38,619 nucleotides of DNA, taken from Desulfuromonas sp. Its GTDB lineage: Bacteria; Desulfobacterota; Desulfuromonadia; Desulfuromonadales; BM103. How positions within the stretch are numbered: position 1 is the stretch's first letter; the number at the start of each line of letters is the position of its first letter. Both the position numbers and the translations under genes were made by a program. Of this stretch, positions 1-7,359 are shown in pieces. Under the pieces are notes generated by a model. The model had not been told where the DNA came from. It did not search any database and saw nothing but the letters and a program-made list of their open reading frames with translations. Location: contig PKTY01000387.1 in NCBI GenBank assembly GCA_002869725.1, positions 1 to 38,619 on the forward strand, given 5' to 3'.

Positions 1-15
1 ATTTATGACGGGCAT

Positions 16-768
16 TTACAGATTGCTAAAAATATTGCTGCCGATTACGTTACCGACACTGATGTCCATTTCACCTTTCCAGGCACTCATCATCGAAGCC
101 GCCAATTCCGGCAGACTTGTCCCGATGGCAACCACCGAAAGCCCGATAATGAGCTCGGGAATTCCGAACCAGGAGGCAATCATCACTGCTCCACGCACCA
201 TCAGTTCGGCACCCACGCCCAACCCTAAAATTCCGAGCAAAACCTTTAACAGGTTTCGTTTGTGATCTGCAGCCACCCCGGAGAGCAGTTGCTGACCGGC
301 AGGCTCCCCGGCATCCCCCTTGACTCGAGCTGTTGCAATGCAATATCCGACAAAAGTCAGCAGCCCCAAGAACAACGCAAGACCGTTCATGAAGCCCAGT
401 TCCCCATCCCAGGCCAAAAAATAGACCGCAACGGAAGCGACAATCATCATCGGGATCTCACGACTCAAGGTGGTGCGAGCGACCAGCAACGGGTGAAGCA
501 GAGCGGCAATCCCAAGGATCAGTGCGATGTTGGCGATATTTGAACCGACGATGTTGCCGGCGGCAATCGACGCTGAGCCTTTGACGGCAGCGAATAAAGA
601 GACCATCAACTCTGGCATACTGGTGGCAAAAGCGACAACCGTCAGGCCGACAATCAGCGGCCGTACCCCAAGAGCCAGGGCAAGACGGGAGCTTCCGGAC
701 ACCAGATATTCGGCGCCATAGTAGAGGAGCAGCAGACCGGCCAGGGTCATAACGACAGCAAGTAGCAT
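16..768 (-). pseudogene. Na+/Ca2+ antiporter (CaCA/YrbG type), C-terminally truncated
   Basis: This is an inner-membrane cation/Ca2+ exchanger of the CaCA superfamily. The family is built from two inverted repeats of about five membrane helices each. The first repeat carries the alpha-1 motif (VAFATSMPEL, then GNIVGSNIANIALILG). The second repeat starts near residue 170 and shows the alpha-2 motif (VAIGTSLPEL, then GNVIGSNIF). Translation ends right after GNVIGSNIFSNL at a TAA, giving 250 residues. Relatives are usually over 300 residues and have further helices after this motif. The five codons after the stop stay open to the window edge. The ATG at 768 has a GGAG about 9 nt upstream. I read the gene as broken by a stop, frameshift or insertion; the rest lies outside the window, so this cannot be settled here. 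The family call is firm, the pseudogene call moderate. Confidence 0.6.
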
Positions 769-819
769 CGATTTAAACTCCGGGGAGCAAATGGAAAGGT
801 AGCTATTCCAGCGGTCAGC

Positions 820-848
820 AGTCTAACCACTTCCGGGCTGGCTGTCGA
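820..848 (-). promoter_or_regulatory. sigma-70 type promoter for the antiporter gene
   Basis: On the minus strand TCGACA (-35) is followed by 17 bases and TAGACT (-10). Transcription would start near 813, leaving a leader of about 45 nt before the ATG at 768. It diverges from the ArsR promoter. Pattern match only. Confidence 0.45.
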
Positions 849-879
849 GCATCCTGTACGACCACGTGAGAAGATTAAC

Positions 880-927
880 TTGACATCCTGCATGCAAGGC
901 CAATATTATTCATATATTCAATTATTC
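880..927 (+). promoter_or_regulatory. promoter and candidate operator of the ArsR-family gene
   Basis: TTGACA (880-885) is followed by 18 bases and TATTAT (904-909). Over and just past the -10 lie three ATTC repeats with a strict 8-base period: ATTCATAT, ATTCAATT, ATTC, starting at 908, 916 and 924. A repeat at this position is a reasonable operator for autorepression by the ArsR-type protein encoded 20 bases downstream. The promoter is well supported by pattern; the operator role is inferred. Confidence 0.5.
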
Positions 928-947
928 TACAAATGAGGTTTTCAGGT

Positions 948-1262
948 ATGCCAGAGGTCGAATTCGATAAATCCATCAATCTCGACAGGGAGGCGGAGAT
1001 TCTCAAGGTACTCGGCCACCCGATTCGCCTGAAAATCGTCGCCGGATTGATGTCTCAAAGCTGCAATGTGAAGAAAATCTGGGAATGTTTGGGGCTGCCC
1101 CAGGCGACTGTCTCTCAGCACCTGGCGCTACTCAAGAACAAGGGGATCATCGAGGGGGAACGTGACGGCGTCGCCGTTTACTACCGGGTGACCTCTGAGC
1201 ACGCCCGCAACGTGGTCACCGCCCTAATCGGCGACGACTTCTGTGCAACGCCTCCGGCCTGA
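948..1262 (+). CDS. ArsR/SmtB-family winged-helix transcriptional regulator
   Basis: A small (about 104 residues) dimeric DNA-binding repressor of the ArsR family. The core LGHPIRLKIVAGL is followed by a helix-turn-helix (LGLPQATVSQHLALLKNKG) and a wing ending GVAVYYRV. The ORF track starts at 933, but the GAGG overlapping that ATG sits 9 nt upstream of the ATG at 948, which is therefore preferred. The typical ELCVCDL metal-binding motif is replaced by SCNVKKIWECLGL. Cysteines fall at about 39, 47 and near the C-terminus (FCATPP), so sensing of a thiophilic metal or of sulfur/redox state is possible. The inducer is unknown. The gene is divergent from a cation antiporter and stands alone. Confidence 0.85.
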   Translation: MPEVEFDKSINLDREAEILKVLGHPIRLKIVAGLMSQSCNVKKIWECLGLPQATVSQHLALLKNKGIIEGERDGVAVYYRVTSEHARNVVTALIGDDFCATPPA

Positions 1263-1289
1263 AGTCTCGCTCCCGGCCCTTCTGTGGCT

Positions 1290-2105
1290 TCAACCCCCTT
1301 TGCGGGCAATGGCAAGCAACACCTCGTAACTCGCTGGCACCCCCTTCTCCGTACGGTGACGCTCTTCGTAGGAGCGGATCATCTCCTCAACGATTTGGCG
1401 TGAAGCCAAGCCACGCGGCCGGTCAACCGCCGCATTAGCGGCACCGATCTGCTTGAGACGTCGCAACAGTTGCGGCACATCCTGGTGATATTCGATCTCC
1501 ATCCAACTCTGCAACCGCTCCACGGTCAAACCACTCCCCCCCAAAGCTTCTGACACTTCATCCAAGGTGGGGAAACTCTGCGCATGAGACAGTCGCATCT
1601 GCCCACAAGAAGATACAGCGGCACGGTGCGAACTGCGCAGTTCATGGAGAGTCTGCTCGCCAAACAGGGCGACGGCAAAAAGACCGTCAGGCTTCAAAAC
1701 ACGCGCCACGTCACTAAACGCTGTCGGCAGAGACTCGACCCACTGGTAGACGGAACTCGAGACAACCGCCGCCAAAACCTCTTTGGCAATCGGCAGGTGA
1801 CGCGCGTCACCATCGCAGGCCCAGGCCGACGGCAGACGGTGCAGGGCGGTTCGGGTCATGCTGTGAGCATGGTCCATGACCAGAATCGCTTGATGTGAAA
1901 ACCGGCTGCTGAGTTCGGCGGCCAGCAGACCGGTCCCCGTGCCAATATCGAGAATCGGTCCTTCCTGCAGTTGATAATCGGAAAACTCTTCGGCAAGCCG
2001 ATGCGCGACATGCTTTTGAACGTTTGCATACTGATCGTAATCCGATGCATGGGCCGCAAAGTTGCTGCGTACCCGTCGCCGGTCAAGGGACTTTATCGGG
2101 ACCAT
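1290..2105 (-). CDS. bioC: malonyl-[acyl-carrier protein] O-methyltransferase BioC
   Basis: BioC methylates the free carboxyl of malonyl-ACP using SAM, disguising it so that fatty acid synthesis can elongate it to pimeloyl-ACP methyl ester. The N-terminus VRSNFAAHASDYDQYANVQ is typical of BioC, followed by the class I methyltransferase motif ILDIGTGTGLLAAEL and VVSSSVYQWVE. The track ORF (310 aa) runs too far upstream. The ATG at 2105 (MVPIKSLDRRRVRSNF) has GGAGG about 10 nt upstream and gives about 271 aa, the usual size. This start overlaps the bioH stop by 13 nt, so translation is probably coupled. It is the last gene of the bioW-F-H-C operon. Confidence 0.92.
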   Translation of the reverse strand: MVPIKSLDRRRVRSNFAAHASDYDQYANVQKHVAHRLAEEFSDYQLQEGPILDIGTGTGLLAAELSSRFSHQAILVMDHAHSMTRTALHRLPSAWACDGDARHLPIAKEVLAAVVSSSVYQWVESLPTAFSDVARVLKPDGLFAVALFGEQTLHELRSSHRAAVSSCGQMRLSHAQSFPTLDEVSEALGGSGLTVERLQSWMEIEYHQDVPQLLRRLKQIGAANAAVDRPRGLASRQIVEEMIRSYEERHRTEKGVPASYEVLLAIARKGG

Positions 2106-2923
2106 GTCGCAGCGGCCTCCGCGATCATCATTGCCACCTGCTGTGGCCGACTCCAGAATGGTGCATGCCCGGCTCCGGGGATAACCTCTCTCTTCACCTC
2201 GGGAAGTTGAGATCCAAACCATTCTCCGGCTGCCAGGGGGGTGACCTGGTCCTGTTCCCCATGAATGACCAACGCAGGGAGCGTCAAATTTTTCAAAAGA
2301 GTGCGCTGATCCTGGTGTTCCAAAACCTCAAGCAGAGTTGAGGCCACCTGCGGATCGACAAGTTCCCCAGGGTAGAGGGCAAAGCGCCGGATCGTCGCGA
2401 CCCGCTGCTCGGCAATCTCTTCCCCGGCAAAGGTCAATCGAAAAAAGTCAGCGAGGGTTGCATCAAAACGGCGCAGCAGGTTGCGCCGCAGAGCTCTAAC
2501 CTGGGTAGCAGGCAAACCGTGTGACCAGTCTGTACTGCTGGTAAATCGTGGTGAAGTCCCGATCAGGATCAGGCCGCTCAAGTCTGCACAGGACTCGGAG
2601 GCCATCTGCATGGCGACCATCCCCCCGAGCGACCAGCCACCGAGACAGATCGGACCGGGGGCAACCACTGTCAGCCAGTCGCGCAGATCCTGAGCCAGAG
2701 TGCGTAGTGAAACATCCCGACTGGATGATGAATTGCCATGCCCGGTCAGATCGGGGAGGAGCAGCCTGAATTGCCCCTTGAGCTGTTCGGCGAGTTCGGC
2801 AAAGGCCAGCCCGGAGATGGCCCAGCCGTGCACCAGCACAAGCACCGGGCCCTGGCCGATTTCCCGCCAGGCCAGAGTCCGCCCATCAGGCAGGATCATT
2901 GCGTGACTTTTCAAGTCCGACAC
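2093..2923 (-). CDS. bioH: pimeloyl-ACP methyl ester carboxylesterase BioH (alpha/beta hydrolase)
   Basis: An alpha/beta hydrolase that in the BioC-BioH route removes the methyl ester from pimeloyl-ACP methyl ester and so ends chain elongation. The oxyanion region LVLVHGWAIS, nucleophile elbow GGWSLGGMVAM, acid residue in HGEQDQVTP and catalytic His in GAGHAPFWS form a complete triad. The track start at 3010 lies deep inside bioF. GTG at 2923 overlaps the end of bioF by 13 nt and gives about 276 aa; ATG at 2899 is an alternative with no better ribosome site. BioH is one of several interchangeable esterases (BioG, BioJ, BioK and others), so its identity rests on context between bioF and bioC plus the fold. 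Confidence 0.85.
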   Translation of the reverse strand: MSDLKSHAMILPDGRTLAWREIGQGPVLVLVHGWAISGLAFAELAEQLKGQFRLLLPDLTGHGNSSSSRDVSLRTLAQDLRDWLTVVAPGPICLGGWSLGGMVAMQMASESCADLSGLILIGTSPRFTSSTDWSHGLPATQVRALRRNLLRRFDATLADFFRLTFAGEEIAEQRVATIRRFALYPGELVDPQVASTLLEVLEHQDQRTLLKNLTLPALVIHGEQDQVTPLAAGEWFGSQLPEVKREVIPGAGHAPFWSRPQQVAMMIAEAAATWSR

Positions 2924-4089
2924 TCTTTGACCACTCTCAGGATGGTTTGGGCTGCAGCGACAAGCTCCTGCGGTTGATGGCTGGCCATCACCGTAGCCCG
3001 TAGGCGACACAACCCCTCTCCTACTGTCGGCGGCCGAATCCCTTGCAGAAAAATCCCCTCTTTGAACAGGCGACCTGTCATGGCCATGGTCGGTGCGGGG
3101 TCGCGGGTCAACACCGGGATGATCTGAGTTTGGCTGTTGAGTATATCGAGGTCCCCTTCGGTCAGAGCCCTGGCCAGCAGACTGCGGTTACGCTCCAGGT
3201 CAGCGCGCAGCTGCCTTCCTTCATCGGACTCGACCAGGTCGATGGCAGCGATGGCGGCTGCCGCAACGGCTGGCGGCAGACTGGTGGAAAAGATCAAGGG
3301 CCGACTGCGGTTGAGCAGGCGATCGATCACCGTGCGCGAAGCGGCCAGGTAGGCTCCGGCGCAACCGAGGGCCTTGCCAAGGGTTCCCATCTGCAGATCG
3401 ACCCGCCCAAGACAACCGCAATGCTCGGCGCTACCCCGCCCACGCTCACCGAGCACACCGGTACCGTGCGCATCATCGACCATCAGCAGGGCGTCAAAGC
3501 GTTCCTTGAGGTCGCAGAGTTCCCTGAGGGGTGCCAGGTCGCCATCCATACTGAACACACCATCAGTGACAATCAGCCAAGCCCCCTTTCTTTGGTGACT
3601 CTCCCGTTCCATCAGTTGTTCGAGGGCCACCAGATCACGGTGGGGGTAGACCAGAGTCCGGACGCGCGACAGGCGACAGCCGTCGATGATCGATGCGTGG
3701 TTCAGTGCGTCGGAAAAAACCAAGTCATCAGGACCGCACAGCCCTTGAATAATGCCGGTATTGGCTGCATAGCCGCTGTTGAACAGCAGGGCCGCCTCGG
3801 CCTCCTTGAAAGCGGCCACACGCTCCTCGAAAGCGGCATGGGGAGCCATGCTGCCGGAAACCAGCCGACTGGCACCGGAGCCGACTCCAAACTGGCGAAT
3901 CGCCACCATGGCCGCCTCAACCAGCAGGGGATGGTTGGCGAGCCCCAGATAATCGTTGGAGCTAAGGAGCAAAAGATCACGACCATCAATGCGAACCTTC
4001 GGACCCTGTGCCCCTTCGACGGTACGCAGAGTGCGCAGCATGTCCCGGGCAGTCAGGCTATCAAGTTCCGCCTGCCATTGGCTCAGCAC
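2911..4089 (-). CDS. bioF: 8-amino-7-oxononanoate synthase BioF
   Basis: A PLP-dependent alpha-oxoamine synthase that condenses L-alanine with pimeloyl-ACP or pimeloyl-CoA to give 8-amino-7-oxononanoate, the first committed biotin precursor. Visible family motifs are SSNDYLGLANHP near the N-terminus, the glycine-rich GSGASRLVSGS, DGVFSMDGDLAPL, VDDAHGTGVLGERGRG and the PLP-lysine region GTLGKALGCAGAY. The length of 392 is normal. The start is GTG at 4089, inside the last codons of bioW (7 nt overlap). In this operon BioF could receive substrate from both BioW (CoA thioester) and BioC/BioH (ACP thioester). KBL- and SPT-type paralogues share the fold, but the context settles the call. Confidence 0.93.
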   Translation of the reverse strand: MLSQWQAELDSLTARDMLRTLRTVEGAQGPKVRIDGRDLLLLSSNDYLGLANHPLLVEAAMVAIRQFGVGSGASRLVSGSMAPHAAFEERVAAFKEAEAALLFNSGYAANTGIIQGLCGPDDLVFSDALNHASIIDGCRLSRVRTLVYPHRDLVALEQLMERESHQRKGAWLIVTDGVFSMDGDLAPLRELCDLKERFDALLMVDDAHGTGVLGERGRGSAEHCGCLGRVDLQMGTLGKALGCAGAYLAASRTVIDRLLNRSRPLIFSTSLPPAVAAAAIAAIDLVESDEGRQLRADLERNRSLLARALTEGDLDILNSQTQIIPVLTRDPAPTMAMTGRLFKEGIFLQGIRPPTVGEGLCRLRATVMASHQPQELVAAAQTILRVVKECRT

Positions 4090-4886
4090 GGTTCGTTCCA
4101 GGTTTGTAGTGGGTGGACTGAAGCCAGACTATCGAACAGCACCGGTTTCCGCTCCAGAAAGTCGACAAATTCGGCAAGAGACCATTGCCGACGGTCGACG
4201 AATAAAGCTCTTCCTCCCAGGCTGTCGCCAGCCTCTTTCAGTGGGCTGATCCGTTGATAACCGGCCGTCGGAGTGGACACATAGCCGGTCAGGTAAGACG
4301 GATCATCCGACCAGCACAGCTCGGCCACAATCCCTGGCGCATGGAGAACTTTACCGGCCAGTACCAGGGCTTCGGCGATCCGATGATGGGACAAACCTTC
4401 ATCGGCCAGCGCTGAAATCAGATCGTCACGACATGCGGGGGAGAAATCCATGCGACTGACCCGCACCCCCCTTGACCAATCAGCTTCAAGGCGCTCCCCG
4501 CTCTCGGCATCGATAATCATGGCTCCACGCATGACCTTGCCCCCAGGAGCGGGGCCGTCAACCAGAGAGGAAAGAGCACGCTTGGCGGCCAGCTGAGAAA
4601 CCCCACCGGCAACCAACAGCCGGCAGGCCAGTTGTCGACCGGCTGCTGCACCACAAACCTGCCAGCTGCGGATATGGGGAAGAGAGGAAAGGTGGATCTC
4701 TTGGGGTTTAAGTTCCTCGGTGGTGGAATGGATCTCATCAGGGAGAGGTTGCACAGCGAGAGCGCGATCGAGGAGTTCGGCGGACACCTGGCGCAACTGA
4801 TGGATCGGGACAATGCGCTCGGCTCCACACAGATGCTGTCCGGAACGACTGGCGCGTAGCCGCAGACTGTAGAGGGGAGAAGTCAT
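4083..4886 (-). CDS. bioW: 6-carboxyhexanoate-CoA ligase (pimeloyl-CoA synthetase) BioW
   Basis: BioW activates free pimelate with ATP through an adenylate and transfers it to CoA, giving pimeloyl-CoA for BioF. The protein starts LYSLRLRASRSG and carries the block MRGAMIIDAESGERLEADW followed by RGVRVSRMDF, which I recognise as typical of BioW. The length (about 267 aa) fits the family. The track uses TTG at 4910. ATG at 4886 is preferred because the family N-terminus begins there and because the best promoter places the transcript start almost at this ATG. It is the first gene of the operon and overlaps bioF by 7 nt. BioW beside both bioC and bioH is unusual, since these are normally alternative routes. 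Confidence 0.9.
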   Translation of the reverse strand: MTSPLYSLRLRASRSGQHLCGAERIVPIHQLRQVSAELLDRALAVQPLPDEIHSTTEELKPQEIHLSSLPHIRSWQVCGAAAGRQLACRLLVAGGVSQLAAKRALSSLVDGPAPGGKVMRGAMIIDAESGERLEADWSRGVRVSRMDFSPACRDDLISALADEGLSHHRIAEALVLAGKVLHAPGIVAELCWSDDPSYLTGYVSTPTAGYQRISPLKEAGDSLGGRALFVDRRQWSLAEFVDFLERKPVLFDSLASVHPLQTWNEPC

Positions 4887-4894
4887 GGCGCCAG

Positions 4895-4923
4895 AAACTA
4901 GCACCAGCAACGGGCAATGTCAA
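4895..4923 (-). promoter_or_regulatory. promoter of the bioW-F-H-C operon
   Basis: On the minus strand a perfect TTGACA (-35) is followed by 17 bases and TAGTTT, preceded by TGC as in an extended -10. The -10 ends only 9 bases before the ATG at 4886, so the message would be leaderless or nearly so. The -35 lies in one arm of the BirA-type palindrome. Confidence 0.45.
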
Positions 4924-4949
4924 CCTCACTAAAAGCCAAGGTTGACAAT
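4917..4949. promoter_or_regulatory. BirA-type biotin operator
   Basis: Two inverted arms, TGTCAACC (4918-4925) and GGTTGACA (4940-4947), are separated by exactly 14 bases. This matches the known bacterial BirA pattern TTGTnAACC-N14/15-GGTTnACAA with one mismatch at the outer edge (ATGTCAACC). The site lies between the permease stop and bioW and overlaps the -35 of the operon promoter. BirA with biotinoyl-AMP would therefore be expected to repress the biotin genes. No birA gene is in the window. Confidence 0.8.
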
Positions 4950-4976
4950 TGATAGCCTCAGCAATCACTCAGCAGA

Positions 4977-7085
4977 TTAGTCGGCCAGATAGACTGACTC
5001 CAGGGCTTCCAGACCCGTTTTTTCGCCAATCACCATCAGCCGATCCCCCTCCTGGATTACGGTATTGCCATCGGGGACAAATGACTGACCATCGCGGGTC
5101 AACATGGCGACAAGGCACCCCTTGGGAACAGCCAGGTCGCGCAGGGACTGACCGGCCATACTGGCCGTCCGGCTCTGAGAGCGGATATGCAACTGCAGGA
5201 AGTGATCATCATGGAGCAGGCTTTGTCGCAATGACTGATCATCGCCCGCCTGCTTCCACTCGCTGGTAAAGCTCTTTTCATCGACCCGCTCGGCAATGCG
5301 GGCCAGTATCCGTAAATGCTGGGTTGGATTATGGTCAGGACTGACCAGGAAAAACAGAGCTTGAACCTCTTCGGACCCTTCTTCCTGATAGGTCAAAGGG
5401 TTGAAGATCGCAATTCGTACTCCCTGCCGGGCCCTCACCAACACCATCTCGGCACGCTCAACCTTGTCCGAACGGAAATGTGGCAGCGCCACGCCGCGGG
5501 TCACCGGAGTCGCTCCGACCTTGTTGCCATCCATGATCTGGCGGCAGATGTCGGCTTCGGACAAGGGAATGATCGTCTGCAGTTTTTCAGCAACCTTCTT
5601 CACCACTGCTTCAAAAGACAAGGGCTGGTGAAGATCGAGCACCCGGCTTCGAGTCACAATCTCATCGAAGGGATCCTCTTCGCGCAGCCCCTTCTCCCGC
5701 AAAATCCCCCGAAGTTCGGTATCGAGATCGTTGTGCTTGTGCCGTCCCAGACGCTCAAAGACATGGTAGATTGCCCCGGCACGGACCACCCTGTGCCGAC
5801 CGTAGTAGAGGTACCATCCGCAACAGACCAGAATCAGTCCGAAGGAAAAGAGCATCGGTACCTTACCCATCTCATAGATCAGGTAAATTGGCATGACGAT
5901 GCCGAGCAATTGCATCCAGGGGTAAAAGGGAGAGCGAAAACTTGGGTCGTAGGACTGAATCTGACTCTCACGCATGACAATCACGGCGAGGCAGACCAGG
6001 GCAAACATCAAAAGCTGGAAAGAACTTGCCAACTTGGCAATCCCAACAGGATCGAACAGTACGATAATCAGGATAACCGTAGTCACCGTCGCTGAAATGG
6101 CGTGAAACGGGGTGCCAAATCTACCTAAACGCCTGAACAGATCGGGAAGCAGGTGGTCGCGGCTCATAGCCAGCGGGTAGCGCGAGGCACTGAGCATCCC
6201 GGCGTTAGCGACCGAAACAAATGCAAGCAGGGCCGCAATGGAGAGCAGGACCACTCCGACCTCACCCAGGGCATATCCGGCTGCGGTCGCTACGGGGGTC
6301 AGGTTATTGCGCAACTCGGCTGGCGGGACCAGGCCGACAATCACCATCGTCCCCAGGCCATAGACTAAAATAGCCGTAGCCAGGGCGAGAATCACTGCTC
6401 GTGGCAGGTTTTGTTCGGGATCCTTGATCTCCTCAGACAGGCTGGCCACTTTGGTGACTCCGACATAGCTGATATAGACTAGGCCCGCTGTTGACATAAT
6501 GGAATCAAATCCGGAGGCGAAAAAATCCTGGAAATGAACGGTCTGTAAAGAGAAAAAACCACCGGTAAAAAAAACCAGCAACAGGCTAAGAAGAGCAAAA
6601 ACCAGGAAGACCTGCAGCCCGCCGCTCTTTTTGGTGCCGAACATGTTGATCAGACCAAGGACCAGAGCAATGGCCACCGCCACCGGGATAATCTGAAGTT
6701 TCGGAAAAAACAAAGCGATATAGGCACCCATTCCAACCAGAGCAAAGGCGACCTTGAGAATCAGGGCCAACCAGGTACCGATACCACCGATGGTTCCCAG
6801 AAATGGCCCGAGAGAGCGGTCAAGAAAATAGTAGACACCACCTGCGCGGGGCATGGCCGTAGCCAGCTCGATGACACTGAACATAGCCGGGATCATCGGC
6901 AGAGCAGCCAGCAGATAGGCAAGTATGAGCGCCGGGCCAGCCTGAGCGGCGGCAATGCCGGGCAGCAGGAAAAAGCCGGCGCTCAAGGTCGCTCCGGTGG
7001 CAATGGCATAGACGTCAAGGAGCCTGAGCTCTTTTTTCAGTCGGACATGTGGTTTAGCGACCGCCATTGACTCTGACTCTCTCAT
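4977..7085 (-). CDS. APC-superfamily permease fused to PTS EIIA-like and TrkA-C domains
   Basis: A 702-residue membrane protein. Residues about 20-430 are an amino acid/polyamine-type (APC) permease with around 12 hydrophobic helices; it opens YAIATGATLSAGFFLLPGIAA and contains MPRAGGVYYFLDRSLGP. A cytoplasmic tail follows. It has a PTS EIIA type-2-like domain with GVALPHF, whose His (near residue 534) matches the phosphorylated His of such domains. The last 65 residues form a TrkA-C/RCK-C ligand-binding fold (SLRDLAVPKGCLVAMLTRDG, then EGDRLMVIGEKTGLEALE). Phosphorylation or small-ligand control of transport is inferred from the tail; the substrate is unknown. An alternative ATG at 7067 has a GAGAG upstream. 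It ends just upstream of the biotin operator. Confidence 0.85.
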   Translation of the reverse strand: MRESESMAVAKPHVRLKKELRLLDVYAIATGATLSAGFFLLPGIAAAQAGPALILAYLLAALPMIPAMFSVIELATAMPRAGGVYYFLDRSLGPFLGTIGGIGTWLALILKVAFALVGMGAYIALFFPKLQIIPVAVAIALVLGLINMFGTKKSGGLQVFLVFALLSLLLVFFTGGFFSLQTVHFQDFFASGFDSIMSTAGLVYISYVGVTKVASLSEEIKDPEQNLPRAVILALATAILVYGLGTMVIVGLVPPAELRNNLTPVATAAGYALGEVGVVLLSIAALLAFVSVANAGMLSASRYPLAMSRDHLLPDLFRRLGRFGTPFHAISATVTTVILIIVLFDPVGIAKLASSFQLLMFALVCLAVIVMRESQIQSYDPSFRSPFYPWMQLLGIVMPIYLIYEMGKVPMLFSFGLILVCCGWYLYYGRHRVVRAGAIYHVFERLGRHKHNDLDTELRGILREKGLREEDPFDEIVTRSRVLDLHQPLSFEAVVKKVAEKLQTIIPLSEADICRQIMDGNKVGATPVTRGVALPHFRSDKVERAEMVLVRARQGVRIAIFNPLTYQEEGSEEVQALFFLVSPDHNPTQHLRILARIAERVDEKSFTSEWKQAGDDQSLRQSLLHDDHFLQLHIRSQSRTASMAGQSLRDLAVPKGCLVAMLTRDGQSFVPDGNTVIQEGDRLMVIGEKTGLEALESVYLAD

Positions 7086-7163
7086 CGATCAAGTTTTGCG
7101 GGTTCCGAACAGGAGATGGACAACAATCACCAAATAGCTCTGCCGAACACTGCTACCCGAAAG

Positions 7164-7174
7164 ACTTTAGCACA
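7164..7174 (-). promoter_or_regulatory. possible extended -10 element for the permease gene
   Basis: The minus strand reads TGTGCTAAAGT, like an extended -10 (TGnTAAAGT), about 80 nt before the start codon and with no good -35. The same 11-mer occurs in front of the secreted-protein gene at 10813. Weak. Confidence 0.25.
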
Positions 7175-7359
7175 CCTTGATGGCTCTTTCGAACAGTCAA
7201 TCAAGATGGGTAGCGTTGCAAAAGCTCTCTATCGGCAGCCTTGCAGCCACCGCCAGAGAACGTCCAGCCCATTTTTTCTTGTCTGTCGGCCAGTCGCCAT
7301 GCTAGCTTCCGCCCCGATGTCAACTGATTCGCGCTTGTTGCCATGAGGACGCAACAGAG

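Noticed and set aside
3043-4257. Long plus-strand ORF (404 aa) opposite bioF
   Set aside because: It is a shadow of the GC-rich bioF/bioW coding strand: no ribosome site, low-complexity polar composition and no family motif, while BioF on the other strand has all its motifs.
7086-7359. Possible c-di-GMP riboswitch upstream of the CcsA-like gene
   Set aside because: I looked for the GEMM core and could not find it; apart from weak promoter-like hexamers I see nothing definite in this 274-base gap.
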